Translations under genes and position numbers: made by a program
Source: Methyloligella sp050110875
Lineage (GTDB): Bacteria; Pseudomonadota; Alphaproteobacteria; Rhizobiales; Methyloligellaceae
Assembly: GCA_050110875.1 (NCBI GenBank)
Contig: CP188828.1
Coordinates: 744,001 to 808,000 of the forward strand
Length of the DNA stretch: 64,000 nt
Direction of reading: 5' to 3'
Shown: piece after piece, positions 9,108 to 19,007 of the stretch
Layout: every line of letters begins with the position of its first letter
Numbering within the stretch: the first letter of the stretch is position 1
The notes under the pieces: model-generated
The model's database searches: none
Told to the model about the DNA's origin: nothing
What the model saw: the letters and a program-made list of their open reading frames with translations, nothing else

Positions 9108-10529
9108 ATGGCCAGCGACGCTTCAAACACCGAGACGCGAGAAACACGCACCGAAACGGATGCCTTCGGCGCCATCGAAGTGCCTGCGGACCGGTATTGG
9201 GGCGCGCAGACCCAGCGGTCGCGGCAAAACTTCAAAATCGGCGAGGAAACCATGCCGGCGCCCATGATCCGGGCGCTCGCGCTCGTGAAGAAGGCGGCGG
9301 CGCTGACCAATCTGGAGCTTGGGCGGCTCGACGAGCGATTGGCCAAGGCCATCGCCGCAGCAGCCGATGAGATCATCGAAGGCAAGCTCAACTCCCATTT
9401 TCCCCTGGTGGTCTGGCAGACCGGATCGGGGACCCAGTCCAACATGAATGCCAATGAGGTGATCGCTAATCGCGCCAGCGAGATGCTCGGAGGAACGCTC
9501 GGGACCAAGTCCCCCATTCATCCCAATGATCACGTCAATCTCGGGCAATCGTCCAACGACACGTTTCCGACGGCGATGCATATCGCGGCCGCCGAGGAGA
9601 TCGCCTACCGGCTGGATCCCGCACTGGCCCATCTGTTCGAGGCGCTCAAGGTAAAAGCCGAGGACTTCAAAGACATCATCAAGATCGGCCGCACCCATAT
9701 GCAAGATGCAACGCCGTTAACCCTAGGCCAGGAATTCGGCGGCTATGCGGCGCAAATCGACCAGGGAATCCACGGTATGAAACAGTCCCTCTACGGGCTC
9801 TACGAGCTCGCCCAGGGGGGAACCGCGGTCGGCACGGGGCTGAACTCCCACCCCGACTTCGCCGAAAAATTCGCCGAGAAGATCGCCGAGCTCACCCGGC
9901 TTCCCTTCGTGACCGCGCCCAACAAATTCGCCGCTCTGGCCGGCAACGACGCCTTCGTGGCGGCCCATGGCGCGCTGAACACGGTGGCAACCGCCATGTT
10001 CAAGGTCGCCAACGATATCCGGCTCCTGGGCTCCGGACCGCGTTCGGGTCTCGGCGAGTTGATGCTGCCGGAAAACGAGCCCGGCTCCTCCATCATGCCG
10101 GGCAAGGTCAATCCGACCCAATGCGAGGCGGTGACCATGGTGGCGACCAAGGTGATGGGCAACCAGACGACGATGACCATCGCCGGCAGCCAGGGGCATT
10201 TCGAGCTCAACGTGTTCAAGCCGGTGATGGCTTTCACCATGCTGCAATCGATCCGGCTGCTCGGCGATGTGGCGGTGAGCTTCGTCGACAATTGCATCGA
10301 TGGCATCCGGCCGAACGAGGAGCGGATCGCGGAGCATATGGGGCGGTCGTTGATGCTGGTGACGGCCTTGGCGCCCCATATCGGCTACGACAAGGCGAGC
10401 GAGATCGCCAAGGCGGCCCATAAGAACGGCACCACCCTGAAGGAAGAGGCCGCCAGGCTCGGCTATGTCGAGGAGGACGCGTTCGATCGGATCGTCCGGC
10501 CGGAAGAGATGATCGGGCCGAAGGCCTGA
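9108..10529 (+). CDS. fumC: Fumarate hydratase, class II
   Basis: Interconverts fumarate and malate in the TCA cycle; iron-independent, homotetrameric and cytoplasmic. The product is 473 residues from ATG 9108, with GAGG just upstream; E. coli FumC is 467. The superfamily signature GSSIMPGKVNP lies at about residues 327-337 and carries the catalytic serine loop. NANEVIANRA, GQSSNDTFPTAMHIA and GRTHMQDATPLTLGQEF line the active site, and GTAVGTGLN is also present. The first 20 residues (Thr/Glu-rich) are slightly longer than usual. A small ribbon-helix-helix gene starts 21 bp after the stop in the same direction. Confidence 0.97.
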   Translation: MASDASNTETRETRTETDAFGAIEVPADRYWGAQTQRSRQNFKIGEETMPAPMIRALALVKKAAALTNLELGRLDERLAKAIAAAADEIIEGKLNSHFPLVVWQTGSGTQSNMNANEVIANRASEMLGGTLGTKSPIHPNDHVNLGQSSNDTFPTAMHIAAAEEIAYRLDPALAHLFEALKVKAEDFKDIIKIGRTHMQDATPLTLGQEFGGYAAQIDQGIHGMKQSLYGLYELAQGGTAVGTGLNSHPDFAEKFAEKIAELTRLPFVTAPNKFAALAGNDAFVAAHGALNTVATAMFKVANDIRLLGSGPRSGLGELMLPENEPGSSIMPGKVNPTQCEAVTMVATKVMGNQTTMTIAGSQGHFELNVFKPVMAFTMLQSIRLLGDVAVSFVDNCIDGIRPNEERIAEHMGRSLMLVTALAPHIGYDKASEIAKAAHKNGTTLKEEAARLGYVEEDAFDRIVRPEEMIGPKA

Positions 10530-10550
10530 TCCTTCGCCAGCCCCGCCCCC

Positions 10551-10760
10551 ATGACCTCGAGCAAACGATCCATCACCATCGCCAAGCACCGGACATCGGT
10601 CTCGGTGGAGGACGAGTTCTGGGAGGCGCTGGCGGAGATCGCGGAGAAGAACGGAACGTCGATCGCCAAGCTGGTGGAGCAGATCGATGAAAAACGCGGC
10701 GAGAAAAACCTCTCCTCAGCGATCCGGTCCTTCGTGTTGAAGGCTTCCCGGGGCGCTTAA
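10551..10760 (+). CDS. Ribbon-helix-helix domain protein, probable small DNA-binding regulator
   Basis: A 69-residue product with the pattern of an RHH_4-type domain: a short N-terminal beta strand (KRSITIAKHRTSVSV), then EDEFWEALAEIAEKNGTSIAKLVEQID forming two helices. Small proteins of this family behind fumC are common in alphaproteobacteria. The strand residues would insert in the major groove as a dimer, but targets are unknown. It lies 21 bp after fumC, so it is probably co-transcribed. Its last 4 bp overlap the end of the convergent AsmA-like gene. Confidence 0.8.
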   Translation: MTSSKRSITIAKHRTSVSVEDEFWEALAEIAEKNGTSIAKLVEQIDEKRGEKNLSSAIRSFVLKASRGA

Positions 10761-13700
10761 GGGCCGTAGCCGAAAATCGAAATACCGCGTTTCCAGTCGT
10801 CCGGCGCAGGTTCCGAAGCGGACCGGCGCCGCGGCGGGGGCGGCGGCCGGCGGTTCGGCACGCTGACCGTGCCGGTTTCGCTATCGTCCTCCGCCGTCAT
10901 GGACGGATCTTCACCGGGTGAAGGCTCCTCTTCCGTTTCGAGAAGCTCCTCGATGGTGGCGGGGGTCCCTTCTGGGTCCATATCCTCTGTTGCCGTGTCC
11001 GCTTCCGGCAATGCCGCCGCCTCCGGTTCGATGGAGGATGGCGCCGCACCGATGGCGGCTTCCTCGGGCGCCATATCATTGTCCGGCGCATCGACACCGG
11101 CCGGCTCGCGGGAGGATTGCGGCTTCGGTTTGGGCGGCGGCAGAGGAGCGGGCTCCGGCGGTCCCTGGCCGGTCACGTCCAGATTTTCCAGCCGCTCCAC
11201 GTCCTGCTGCATGCGGCGCACGGTGAAATGGCCGACCAGGGCATCGGTGTCGATGCGGGGCGTTATCTCGCCGATCCGCTCCAGGGGCCCGGCAAGCACC
11301 AGGGTGACGGGGGGCGCATCCGCCACCGGCGGGTTTCTGAGCGACATGGACCATTCGCTGTCCAGGCGAAGGCTCGACAAGGCGACGAGGCCGGAAATCT
11401 TGGTCACCGCTTCGTCATTGGCGAGACGCCCGTTCTTCATACGGAGAGTGCCGTTCTGCACCTCGAAGTCGAGAACGGCGGCATCGAAGGGATAAACACC
11501 TTCCGTTATCTCCGTCTGGAGCGTCTCTGCGAGACCGACGATCTCTTCTTCGTTCACCCGGTTCTGGTCGGTCTTCACGGCCTGGCGCAGCATCTTCGCA
11601 TAGGCATCGGCATTTAGCCCACGGATCTCACCCGGACGCAAGGTCAGGCGTCCCTTGCCGCTCAGGCCGGCGACGAGACCGGGCGGGCTCAACCCTTCGC
11701 CCGTGAGATGGATATTGAAGCCGTATTCGCTCTTGGCCCGCACATCGCCCAGCAGGGCCCGGGACGTTTGCGACATCTTCGCCGCGGCGAGCTCGGCGTG
11801 GATATCGAGATGGGCTCCCTCGCCGCGCGGCTCGAGCTTGCCGGCAGCCGTGAACAGACCGTCGAAGAGCTTCCCCTTCAGAACCTTGATATCGAGCTTG
11901 CCGTCGTTGGACTGGGCCTTGAACTGAGCCTCCTTCAGGGGGAAGGCGGAGCCCAGATGCATGGTCTTCGCCTTCACGTGAAGCTGGGTCTTGGCCCAGG
12001 CCAGCGGTCCGAGCGAAAACCCGCGGGCCGGCCAGAGATCGGCCCGCCCCTGGGTCACCGTGCCGAGCATCTCTTCGGTTGAGGCGGTGCGTTCCCAAGC
12101 GACCAGCGGGCCCAGCAGCGCGGGCAGCGAGACGGTATCGGCGGTGGCATCGAGATAGATTTTCGTCTCGGGCTTGCGCATGAGGACATGGGCGCCGAGC
12201 TCCACCGCCTCATCGCCGATGGCGCCGGTAAGCGGGTAGAGATGGATCTCATCCTGCTTCTTGGCGAGCTTGCCGCGAAGATCGACGGGGAGATCGCGCG
12301 CGCTCGGCGGGACGGCGACACCTGCGAGAGCGAGCAACATGGCAGCGTCGTCGGCACGCGCGTTGACCTGGCCTTGCAGGGTGAGCGTCTCTTCCCGATA
12401 GGCCCCCTCGCCGGCAAAGCTCGCCTCGAGGGGACCGGCCAGCGCGAGGCTGAGCTTCAGACCGTCTTCCGGCACGCCTTTCAACGCGACGGCGAGGCTG
12501 TTCTTAGCATCGGCATTCTCGGCCAGACGGTTCTTGCGCTCCTCATCACTGAGATCGGGCGCGACCAGGGAGATCAGGGTTTCCAAGGTGATGTCCTCGA
12601 TCTCGCCTTCGATATCCATGTCGGTCTTGCCGAGCTCGCTCAGATCACCGCGGGCCGAGCCGTGAAGATCGACGGTTGCTCCCTTCATGGTCCCCGACGC
12701 CTCGAGACGGCCGAGAGAGGTCTCGCCCTCCCGTTCCGCCGCCAGCACGAGACGCAGATCGACCGGGGCGAAGTTCGCGATCGTCCGGTCGCCGAGGCCG
12801 AAGGTGCCGGCCAGGGTCTTCAAGCTCTCCGGCTCTTCGCCCTTCACGCTGAGGGCGATGCGGCCTTGCGGCTTGTCGCTGAGTCCGGTGAGCTCGCCCT
12901 CCCCGGTGACCATGAGCGCGCCGGGGCTCTCGAACTCGAGCGCTCGGATGCTCAGCCGGTCATTGGCATAATCGAGGCGCGCGTCCAGGGCGCCGGTCGG
13001 CATTTCCGGCAGCAGCAGCTCGTCCAGCGCGAGCGCGATATGGACGGTGTCGTCTTGGAAGGCGGTCAGCATCTGCCAAAGATCCGTCTCGGAGGCTTCG
13101 GGCTCATTCTTCCCGGCCTTCTCGGTCTTCTCGGCTTGGCTGCCGTCCGCCGCCTGCTCCGGCTTGCCGGCCCAAAGACGTGAAACCCCGCCCTCTCCCA
13201 TAACCTCGCGGAGATCAAGACGCTCGCTCTCGAGAGCGAGATCGAGTGTCCGTTGCTCGCCCGTTTCGTAGCGCAGCGCACCGCCGAAATTGGTGCCGCT
13301 GATCTCGCCCTGGATCTCGCTGAGGACGACGATGTCAGGCGAAAGCTCGGCATTCGCTTGAAACGAGAATTCGCCGGCGCTGGCCTTCCCGGCGAGTCCG
13401 CGCTCACCCACGGCCCAGCGGGTAAGGGTGGCGAGTCGTTCACCGGCAAGCCCGAGCTTGCCCTTGAAGACGGGATGGAAATCGTTCTTCGCGATCACGC
13501 CTTCGACGTCGATCTCCGTGTCGCCGGGAAGCCGCGCATCGAGGGATTCGATGGTGAGCCGGTCGCCTTCGGAGGCGAGTTTCAAGTCGATATCGGTCAC
13601 CAGATCGCCGCCGAGGCTCGCCTGATCGACACGGATATCGAAATTGGCGGCGTCGAAACGCCCGGCCTGCTGGAGCGCCAAAACGGCGAGACGCTGCAGG

Positions 13701-14815
13701 CGCGAGGCCGGATCGGGCGCGACGGCCGCTTCGGGATCGGACAGAAGCGCATCGACATCGACCCAGCGTGCCGACACCTCGCCCGTCGCCTCTTCGGTGG
13801 CGACGAGATCGACGGCGAACTTGCCTTTCAGCATCTGGGAGCGGCCGCGGCTGTGAATGGTCAGCTCGAAGGGCGAAAGAGCAACCCTGTTGGGACGCGC
13901 CTCGAGCTTGCCCTTCATCTCCACGAGGGACATGGCGTCCCGGGGCTGGGGCTGGGGCGGTGCGGGCTGAGGCTGCGCCCCTTCCCCGTCTTGATCCCCG
14001 TCCTGACGGGTGGCGATCGGCACACCATCGAAGATGGCGGTCTCGGATAGCGGCGGGGGACGATACGGCAGGAGGCGCGCGGTGACGTCGCCATCGTAAT
14101 GGGGCGTGGTTCGCAGACCGCCGACCAGACCGTCGAACAGCAGCGCGGTGCCGGACGCCAGCTCGCTGATCCGCGCCTTCAAGCGGAAATCGCCGCCCTG
14201 CTCCGCCGTGCCGGTGGAGAAGCGGATTTCCTGGCGGGCATCGTCGAACAGATACGTGGCGGACACCTTGTACGGGCCGGTGAGGCTGCCGGCGGTGGCC
14301 TCCCCGTCGATATCCCGGATGGCAGCGACGGCCTCGCCCTGCCTATAGATCTCGATCCGGCCGCCCGTGACGGTGACGGAATCGAAAGCCACACGCTTCG
14401 GCGCGAAGGGCAAGGCGGCCTCGTGCAAGCCGACATCGGACCAGGCGCCCGTGCCGTCGGGGTTCACGTTCAGCCGCAGCACGGGATCGACGATGGTGAG
14501 TTGCTGGGTCTCCACGGTGCCGCGCAAGAGAGCGCCGATATTGAGGGAGGCCTGCAGGGAATGCGCCTCCATGAAGGGCAGCGCGGTCCCGCCATCGGCA
14601 TTTGCGACCGTGACCTGCTCGAAGCGCAGCTCCGGCACCGGCAGAAGCTTGAGCGCGACCGGCCCCCGCACGGCGACCTCGCGGCCCATCACCTTGGTCG
14701 CCTGGGCTTCGAAGACGTCGCGGTAATCGTTGAAGTCGACGAAGTAGGGAATCGCGAAGAGCGCGCTCAAGGCGACGATCAGCAATACCGTCAATGAGAG
14801 CAGAAAAGAATTCAC
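10757..14815 (-). CDS. AsmA family protein, very large, with Pro/Glu-rich C-terminal tail
   Basis: Member of the AsmA-like group of envelope proteins, large beta-rich molecules anchored in the inner membrane and implicated in outer-membrane assembly or lipid transport. The 1352-residue product begins with a membrane anchor (about 3-22) followed by FVDFNDYRDVFEAQATKVMGREVAV, the typical AsmA start. Long stretches of alternating beta strands follow, and the conserved AsmA C-terminal segment lies at about residues 1000-1180. The last 140 residues are Pro-, Glu-, Asp- and Ala-rich with a PPPPPRRR patch and look disordered. The start codon is GTG at 14815. The nearly 1350 residues exceed E. coli AsmA (about 617) and resemble long rhizobial homologues. 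Confidence 0.88.
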   Translation of the reverse strand: MNSFLLSLTVLLIVALSALFAIPYFVDFNDYRDVFEAQATKVMGREVAVRGPVALKLLPVPELRFEQVTVANADGGTALPFMEAHSLQASLNIGALLRGTVETQQLTIVDPVLRLNVNPDGTGAWSDVGLHEAALPFAPKRVAFDSVTVTGGRIEIYRQGEAVAAIRDIDGEATAGSLTGPYKVSATYLFDDARQEIRFSTGTAEQGGDFRLKARISELASGTALLFDGLVGGLRTTPHYDGDVTARLLPYRPPPLSETAIFDGVPIATRQDGDQDGEGAQPQPAPPQPQPRDAMSLVEMKGKLEARPNRVALSPFELTIHSRGRSQMLKGKFAVDLVATEEATGEVSARWVDVDALLSDPEAAVAPDPASRLQRLAVLALQQAGRFDAANFDIRVDQASLGGDLVTDIDLKLASEGDRLTIESLDARLPGDTEIDVEGVIAKNDFHPVFKGKLGLAGERLATLTRWAVGERGLAGKASAGEFSFQANAELSPDIVVLSEIQGEISGTNFGGALRYETGEQRTLDLALESERLDLREVMGEGGVSRLWAGKPEQAADGSQAEKTEKAGKNEPEASETDLWQMLTAFQDDTVHIALALDELLLPEMPTGALDARLDYANDRLSIRALEFESPGALMVTGEGELTGLSDKPQGRIALSVKGEEPESLKTLAGTFGLGDRTIANFAPVDLRLVLAAEREGETSLGRLEASGTMKGATVDLHGSARGDLSELGKTDMDIEGEIEDITLETLISLVAPDLSDEERKNRLAENADAKNSLAVALKGVPEDGLKLSLALAGPLEASFAGEGAYREETLTLQGQVNARADDAAMLLALAGVAVPPSARDLPVDLRGKLAKKQDEIHLYPLTGAIGDEAVELGAHVLMRKPETKIYLDATADTVSLPALLGPLVAWERTASTEEMLGTVTQGRADLWPARGFSLGPLAWAKTQLHVKAKTMHLGSAFPLKEAQFKAQSNDGKLDIKVLKGKLFDGLFTAAGKLEPRGEGAHLDIHAELAAAKMSQTSRALLGDVRAKSEYGFNIHLTGEGLSPPGLVAGLSGKGRLTLRPGEIRGLNADAYAKMLRQAVKTDQNRVNEEEIVGLAETLQTEITEGVYPFDAAVLDFEVQNGTLRMKNGRLANDEAVTKISGLVALSSLRLDSEWSMSLRNPPVADAPPVTLVLAGPLERIGEITPRIDTDALVGHFTVRRMQQDVERLENLDVTGQGPPEPAPLPPPKPKPQSSREPAGVDAPDNDMAPEEAAIGAAPSSIEPEAAALPEADTATEDMDPEGTPATIEELLETEEEPSPGEDPSMTAEDDSETGTVSVPNRRPPPPPRRRSASEPAPDDWKRGISIFGYGP

Positions 14816-14852
14816 GGAAGTTCGACCTTAGGGGCGTTCACGCCGTCTCATT

Positions 14853-14890
14853 CTCATCTTCGGACCGAATTCTCGGCTTCGGACCGAGCC
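14853..14890. repeat. Short direct repeat upstream of the AsmA-like gene
   Basis: Two adjacent 19-bp units sharing CTC..CTTCGGACCGA (14853-14871 and 14872-14890). They lie in the 297-bp space (14816-15112) between the AsmA-like gene and the hemolysin III gene. I see no gene, RNA or clear promoter in the rest of that space. Confidence 0.5.
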
Positions 14891-15112
14891 CAATCTCCAG
14901 GGCTGCTTCGCCTAGACCTCGCGGCCTCCTCGCAGGATTGCGGGCCATCGCTCCCGGAGCCCGATGGACCCCGGCCGATAGCGAAATCAACACCGATTCC
15001 CGCACCCTACCCTAAAGAAGCCCGCAAACTGCGGCACAATCAACGGCTATCCGGCGCAATTTTTAGGCGGCGCGCCCGTTCGCAGCCCGTGGGGCCGGAA
15101 GCCGGACCCCGA

Positions 15113-15751
15113 TTATCCCTGCACCGCATCGATCACGGCGGCATAATGCACGCTGGCGGCGCAAAGCACGAAGCCGTGCCAGATCGCATTTTGGTACGGC
15201 AAGCGTGACAGGTGAAAGATCACGCCGATCGTATAGAGCAGACCGCCCAGGGCGAGCAAAACGGCGACGCGCTCGGAGACCGCTTCTGTAAGCGGCGTCC
15301 AGGCGGCGATCACGGCCCAGCCCTGCACCAGATAAAGCGCGGTGGAAACGCCCTCGAGATAGCGCGGCGCGGCAAGCTTGATGGCCACCCCCACCAGGGC
15401 AATGGTCCAGACCACGGCCAACAGCGTATGGCCGGTCGATGCGTCCATCTTCATCAGGGCGAAGGGCGTATAGGTGCCGGCGATCATCAGGAAGATCGCG
15501 GCATGGTCGAGACGATGAAAGATCGCCTTGAGCTTCGGCCGCACGATCAGATGGTAGCAGGCGGAACAGGTGAAGCAGGCGACCAGCGCCAGTCCGTAGA
15601 TCGTGAGGCTCACGACCCACAGCGCGGTGTTCGAGGTCACGCCGATGGCGAGCAGGCTTCCCAGCCCGATCAGGCTGGCCGCAACGCCGATGACATGCAC
15701 GCAGCTATCGGCGATCCGCTCGCGAAGCGTATAGTCCGGCACTTTCCGCAT
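15113..15751 (-). CDS. Hemolysin III / PAQR family integral membrane protein
   Basis: A 212-residue protein with seven hydrophobic segments. It shows the motifs of the HlyIII/YqfA family: ERIADSCVHVIG near the N-terminus, CSACYHL in segment 3, FHRLDHAAIFLMIAGTYTPF in the middle and IWHGFVLCAASVHY near the C-terminus. The histidines at these places correspond to the predicted zinc site of the PAQR superfamily. Bacterial members are implicated in membrane lipid homeostasis; cytolytic activity should not be assumed from the family name. ATG 15751 is preferred over an in-frame GTG at 15766 because GGATAGGA precedes it. Confidence 0.9.
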   Translation of the reverse strand: MRKVPDYTLRERIADSCVHVIGVAASLIGLGSLLAIGVTSNTALWVVSLTIYGLALVACFTCSACYHLIVRPKLKAIFHRLDHAAIFLMIAGTYTPFALMKMDASTGHTLLAVVWTIALVGVAIKLAAPRYLEGVSTALYLVQGWAVIAAWTPLTEAVSERVAVLLALGGLLYTIGVIFHLSRLPYQNAIWHGFVLCAASVHYAAVIDAVQG

Positions 15752-15890
15752 AGTCCTATCCGTCACACTCCGTCCCCGTGGATGCGAAGTTTCACGGAAA
15801 GGAGGTTACGGACGGTTGTGGCGAGCGTGAGGCACTCGCCATGCGCCGGATTGTCCCGTTCTCAGACCTGGACGAGGCGAAAGACGCGCC

Positions 15891-16271
15891 TCAATTGCCG
15901 CAGGCGACAGCGCCGGAGGTGCAGACATAGGGCACCACGACACCAGGCCAGCACTGGGTGTAGGTCTTGGAGGTGACGATATCCGGCTTGATCAGGATCT
16001 CCTTCGGCACCACGGGACGCACGGATTTCCAGAAAGGATCGGGCTCGACCTTCCTGGCGCGCATGCTGACATAGCTCCAGCCGCGTCTGCGCTGGACTTG
16101 CTTTGCCACCTCGGCGGCGCTCGCTTGCGACGCGCGCGCTGCAGCGCGCGGCGATTCCGCACTATTGGTCGCTTTGATCAGCTCGCAGCCGGCCGTAGCC
16201 GGCGACGCGCCTGCCAAACCGATAGCGGCAAATCCGCAGAGAACCAAAATCGATTTCAACAGCCCGCGCAT
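15891..16271 (-). CDS. Small secreted protein of unknown function
   Basis: A 126-residue product with a clear signal peptide (residues 1-27, cleaved near ATA-GCE). The mature chain has an Ala/Ser/Arg-rich helical stretch, a WSYVSMRARKVEPDPFW motif and a C-terminal part with three cysteines (TQCWPG, YVCTSG, VACGN) plus one cysteine right after the cleavage site, which suggests one or two disulfides in the periplasm. I do not recognise a family. AGAGGGAT just upstream of ATG 16271 supports translation. It is divergent from the helicase gene, with 239 bp between them. Confidence 0.6.
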   Translation of the reverse strand: MRGLLKSILVLCGFAAIGLAGASPATAGCELIKATNSAESPRAAARASQASAAEVAKQVQRRRGWSYVSMRARKVEPDPFWKSVRPVVPKEILIKPDIVTSKTYTQCWPGVVVPYVCTSGAVACGN

Positions 16272-16510
16272 ATCCCTCTTCTCCCAGTCTCAACGATCGC
16301 TTTCAGAATGTACGGTAAGTGCCGGGCGGAACGCGCCGACTCGCGACAATTTAAGGAATCGCAGACCCAAAGCCAGTGCATCCGGGCCACAATCACCAAC
16401 AACTTTCGGTGAAGAGATGGCGTCCAAAACGCCTTGTTCGCGCAGGCGAGCGGGCGTGCCGCAGGCCCGGTCCTTTTTTGCGCCCAGACGCATGCTATAT
16501 CTCGGACCAT

Positions 16511-18841
16511 ATGGCAAAGAATCACCTATCGGCTGCAGAGGCGGCCGACACGCAAGACGACCGGCCGCTTTCCCAGCGCGCCATGGGGCGTCCGGCCGTG
16601 CCCTATCTCGATGCGCTCAATCCGGAGCAGCGCGAGGCGGTGGAGACGCTGGACGGGCCCGTTCTGGTGCTGGCAGGCGCCGGCACGGGCAAGACCCGGG
16701 TGCTGACCACCCGCATCAGCCACATCCTCAATCTCGGCAAGGCGCGGCCCGGCGAGATCCTCGCCGTCACCTTCACCAACAAGGCGGCGCGGGAGATGAA
16801 GACCCGCATCGGCCAGATGATCGGCGGCGTGGTCGAAGGCATGCCCTGGCTCGGCACCTTCCACGCCATCGGCGTGAAGATCCTGCGGCGCCATGCGGAG
16901 GCGGTCGATCTCAAGCCCTCCTTCACGGTGCTCGATGTCGACGATCAGATCCGGCTTTTGAAGCAGCTTCTGTCGGCGGAGAATATCGACGAGAAGCGCT
17001 GGCCGGCGCGCATGCTGGCGGGATTGATCGACAGCTGGAAGAATCGCGGCATCACCCCGAAACGCGTGCCCGACGGCGAGAGCTTCGCCTTCGGCAACGG
17101 CAAGGGCGCGGAACTCTACGCCGCCTATCAGAAGCGGCTGAAGGAACTGAACGTCGTCGATTTCGGCGATCTGCTATTGGAGAATCTCCGGCTCTTTCAG
17201 GAGCATCCGGACGTGCTGGCGCAGTACCAGCAACGCTTCCGCTACATGCTGGTGGACGAGTATCAGGACACCAACGTGGCCCAGTATCTCTGGCTGCGGC
17301 TGCTCGCCCAAGGAAATCCGAATATCTGCTGCGTCGGCGACGACGACCAGTCGATCTATGGCTGGCGCGGGGCGGAGGTCGACAACATCCTCCGCTTCGA
17401 GCAGGACTTTCCCGGCGCCAAGGTGATCCGCCTGGAGCGCAACTATCGCTCCACCGGCCATATCCTCGGCGCGGCGTCCGGGCTGATCGCCCATAACGAG
17501 GGACGGCTCGGCAAGACGCTGCATACCGAGGACAAGTCCGGCGAAAAGGTGAGTCTGCAGGGCTGCTGGGACGACGAGGAAGAGGCCCGGATCATCGGCG
17601 AGGATATCGAGCAGCTGCAGCGCCAGGGTCACGCGCTGAACGAGATCGCCATCCTGGTGCGGGCGAGCTTCCAGATGCGCGCCTTCGAGGAGCGCTTTTT
17701 GAATCTCGGCCTGCCCTACCGGGTGATCGGCGGTCCGCGCTTCTACGAGCGGCAGGAGATCCGCGATGCCATCGCCTATCTCGCCGTCACCCTCAACCCG
17801 GCGAACGACATCAAGTTCGAGCGCATTGTCAACGTGCCGCGAAGGGGGCTCGGCGATTCCAGCGTGAAGGCGGTGCACCAGCTGGCGCGGGCGCGCGGCG
17901 TGCCGCTGACGCAGGCGGCGCGGATGATCGTGGAGACCGAGGAGCTGACGGCACGGGCGCGGAAATCCCTCGCCGGGCTGATCGCCTCCTTCGACCGCTG
18001 GCGCGGCCTTGTCGACAGCATGAAGCACACGGATCTGGCCGAGCTGATCCTGGACGAGTCCGGCTACACGGCCATGTGGCAGAACGAGAAGAGCCCCCAG
18101 GCCCATACCCGCCTCGACAATCTGAAAGAGCTGATCCGCTTCATGGACGAGTTCGAGACCCTGGCCGGCTTCATGGAGCACGTGACCCTGGTGATGGACC
18201 GGGAAACGGAGGAGAGCGAGGATCGGGTCAATCTGATGACCCTGCACAGCGCCAAGGGGCTGGAGTTCGACACGGTCTTCCTGCCCGGCTGGGAGGAAGG
18301 GTTGTGCCCCCATCAGCGGAGCCTCGACGAATCCGGCCGGTCCGGCCTGGAGGAAGAGCGCCGGCTCGGCCATGTCGGCCTGACCCGGGCGCGGAGCCGC
18401 GCCAAGATCACCTTCGCCCAGAACCGGCGCACCCACGGCACGTGGCAGTCGGCGATCCCGTCGCGCTTCATCGACGAGCTGCCCGTCGACCATGTCGACG
18501 TGGTGGAGGACACGGGCTATGGCGGCTACGGTGCCAGCCGTTTCGATACGGTGGAGACCGTGTTCGCCGGCGGCTTCTACGAGACGCCGGGCTGGCAGCG
18601 GGCGCAACGAAACCGCCCCGATACCGGCAATCCGCAAAGACGGCGCGAGCCGCTCACCATCGAAGGTACTCTGGTGGCCGCCAGCACCGCGGAAGGGGGC
18701 GGCTTCCGCACCGGCATGCGGGTTTTCCATCAGAAGTTCGGCTATGGCAGCATCGCCAATATCGACGGTAACAAACTGACGGTGGATTTCGAGAAAGCGG
18801 GCCGCAAGAAGGTGGTCGACAGCTTCGTGGAGCCCGCCTGA
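16511..18841 (+). CDS. uvrD: UvrD/PcrA-type superfamily 1A DNA helicase
   Basis: ATP-driven 3'-5' DNA helicase for nucleotide excision and mismatch repair. The 776-residue product from ATG 16511 shows SF1A motifs in order: Q-motif LNPEQREAV (37-45), Walker A GAGTGKT with K61, motif II VDEYQDTN (about 248), motif III GDDDQSIYGWRGA, motif IV ERNYRS, motif V LMTLHSAKGLEFDTVF and motif VI VGLTRARSRA. A C-terminal Tudor-like segment (FHQKFGYGSIANIDGNKL) matches the RNA-polymerase-binding domain of PcrA/UvrD. The frame is open upstream to 16376, but that part is Arg-rich and unlike helicases; the ribosome-binding site at 16511 is weak, so the start is uncertain by a few codons. Confidence 0.94.
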   Translation: MAKNHLSAAEAADTQDDRPLSQRAMGRPAVPYLDALNPEQREAVETLDGPVLVLAGAGTGKTRVLTTRISHILNLGKARPGEILAVTFTNKAAREMKTRIGQMIGGVVEGMPWLGTFHAIGVKILRRHAEAVDLKPSFTVLDVDDQIRLLKQLLSAENIDEKRWPARMLAGLIDSWKNRGITPKRVPDGESFAFGNGKGAELYAAYQKRLKELNVVDFGDLLLENLRLFQEHPDVLAQYQQRFRYMLVDEYQDTNVAQYLWLRLLAQGNPNICCVGDDDQSIYGWRGAEVDNILRFEQDFPGAKVIRLERNYRSTGHILGAASGLIAHNEGRLGKTLHTEDKSGEKVSLQGCWDDEEEARIIGEDIEQLQRQGHALNEIAILVRASFQMRAFEERFLNLGLPYRVIGGPRFYERQEIRDAIAYLAVTLNPANDIKFERIVNVPRRGLGDSSVKAVHQLARARGVPLTQAARMIVETEELTARARKSLAGLIASFDRWRGLVDSMKHTDLAELILDESGYTAMWQNEKSPQAHTRLDNLKELIRFMDEFETLAGFMEHVTLVMDRETEESEDRVNLMTLHSAKGLEFDTVFLPGWEEGLCPHQRSLDESGRSGLEEERRLGHVGLTRARSRAKITFAQNRRTHGTWQSAIPSRFIDELPVDHVDVVEDTGYGGYGASRFDTVETVFAGGFYETPGWQRAQRNRPDTGNPQRRREPLTIEGTLVAASTAEGGGFRTGMRVFHQKFGYGSIANIDGNKLTVDFEKAGRKKVVDSFVEPA

Positions 18842-18857
18842 ACGCCGCTCTCTTCGC

Positions 18858-18923
18858 GAATGCTTCGCTTGGCTTCCATGAATGCTTCGCTTGGCTTTGA
18901 TGAATGCTTCGCTTCGCGTTCAC
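18858..18923. repeat. Three tandem copies of a 22-bp unit
   Basis: GAATGCTTCGCTTGGCTTCC-type units at 18858-18879, 18880-18901 and 18902-18923. The first 13 bases (GAATGCTTCGCTT) are identical in all three and the remainder drifts. They begin 17 bp after the helicase stop codon. There is no clear hairpin plus T-run, so this is not an obvious terminator. Confidence 0.75.
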
Positions 18924-19007
18924 AAATTATTGTGCACTGCGTCACCAAGAGCCGGGACATTCTGGCAATTCCAGCTAGAATAAGTATTCCAGATGACAGG
19001 AGGCCCC

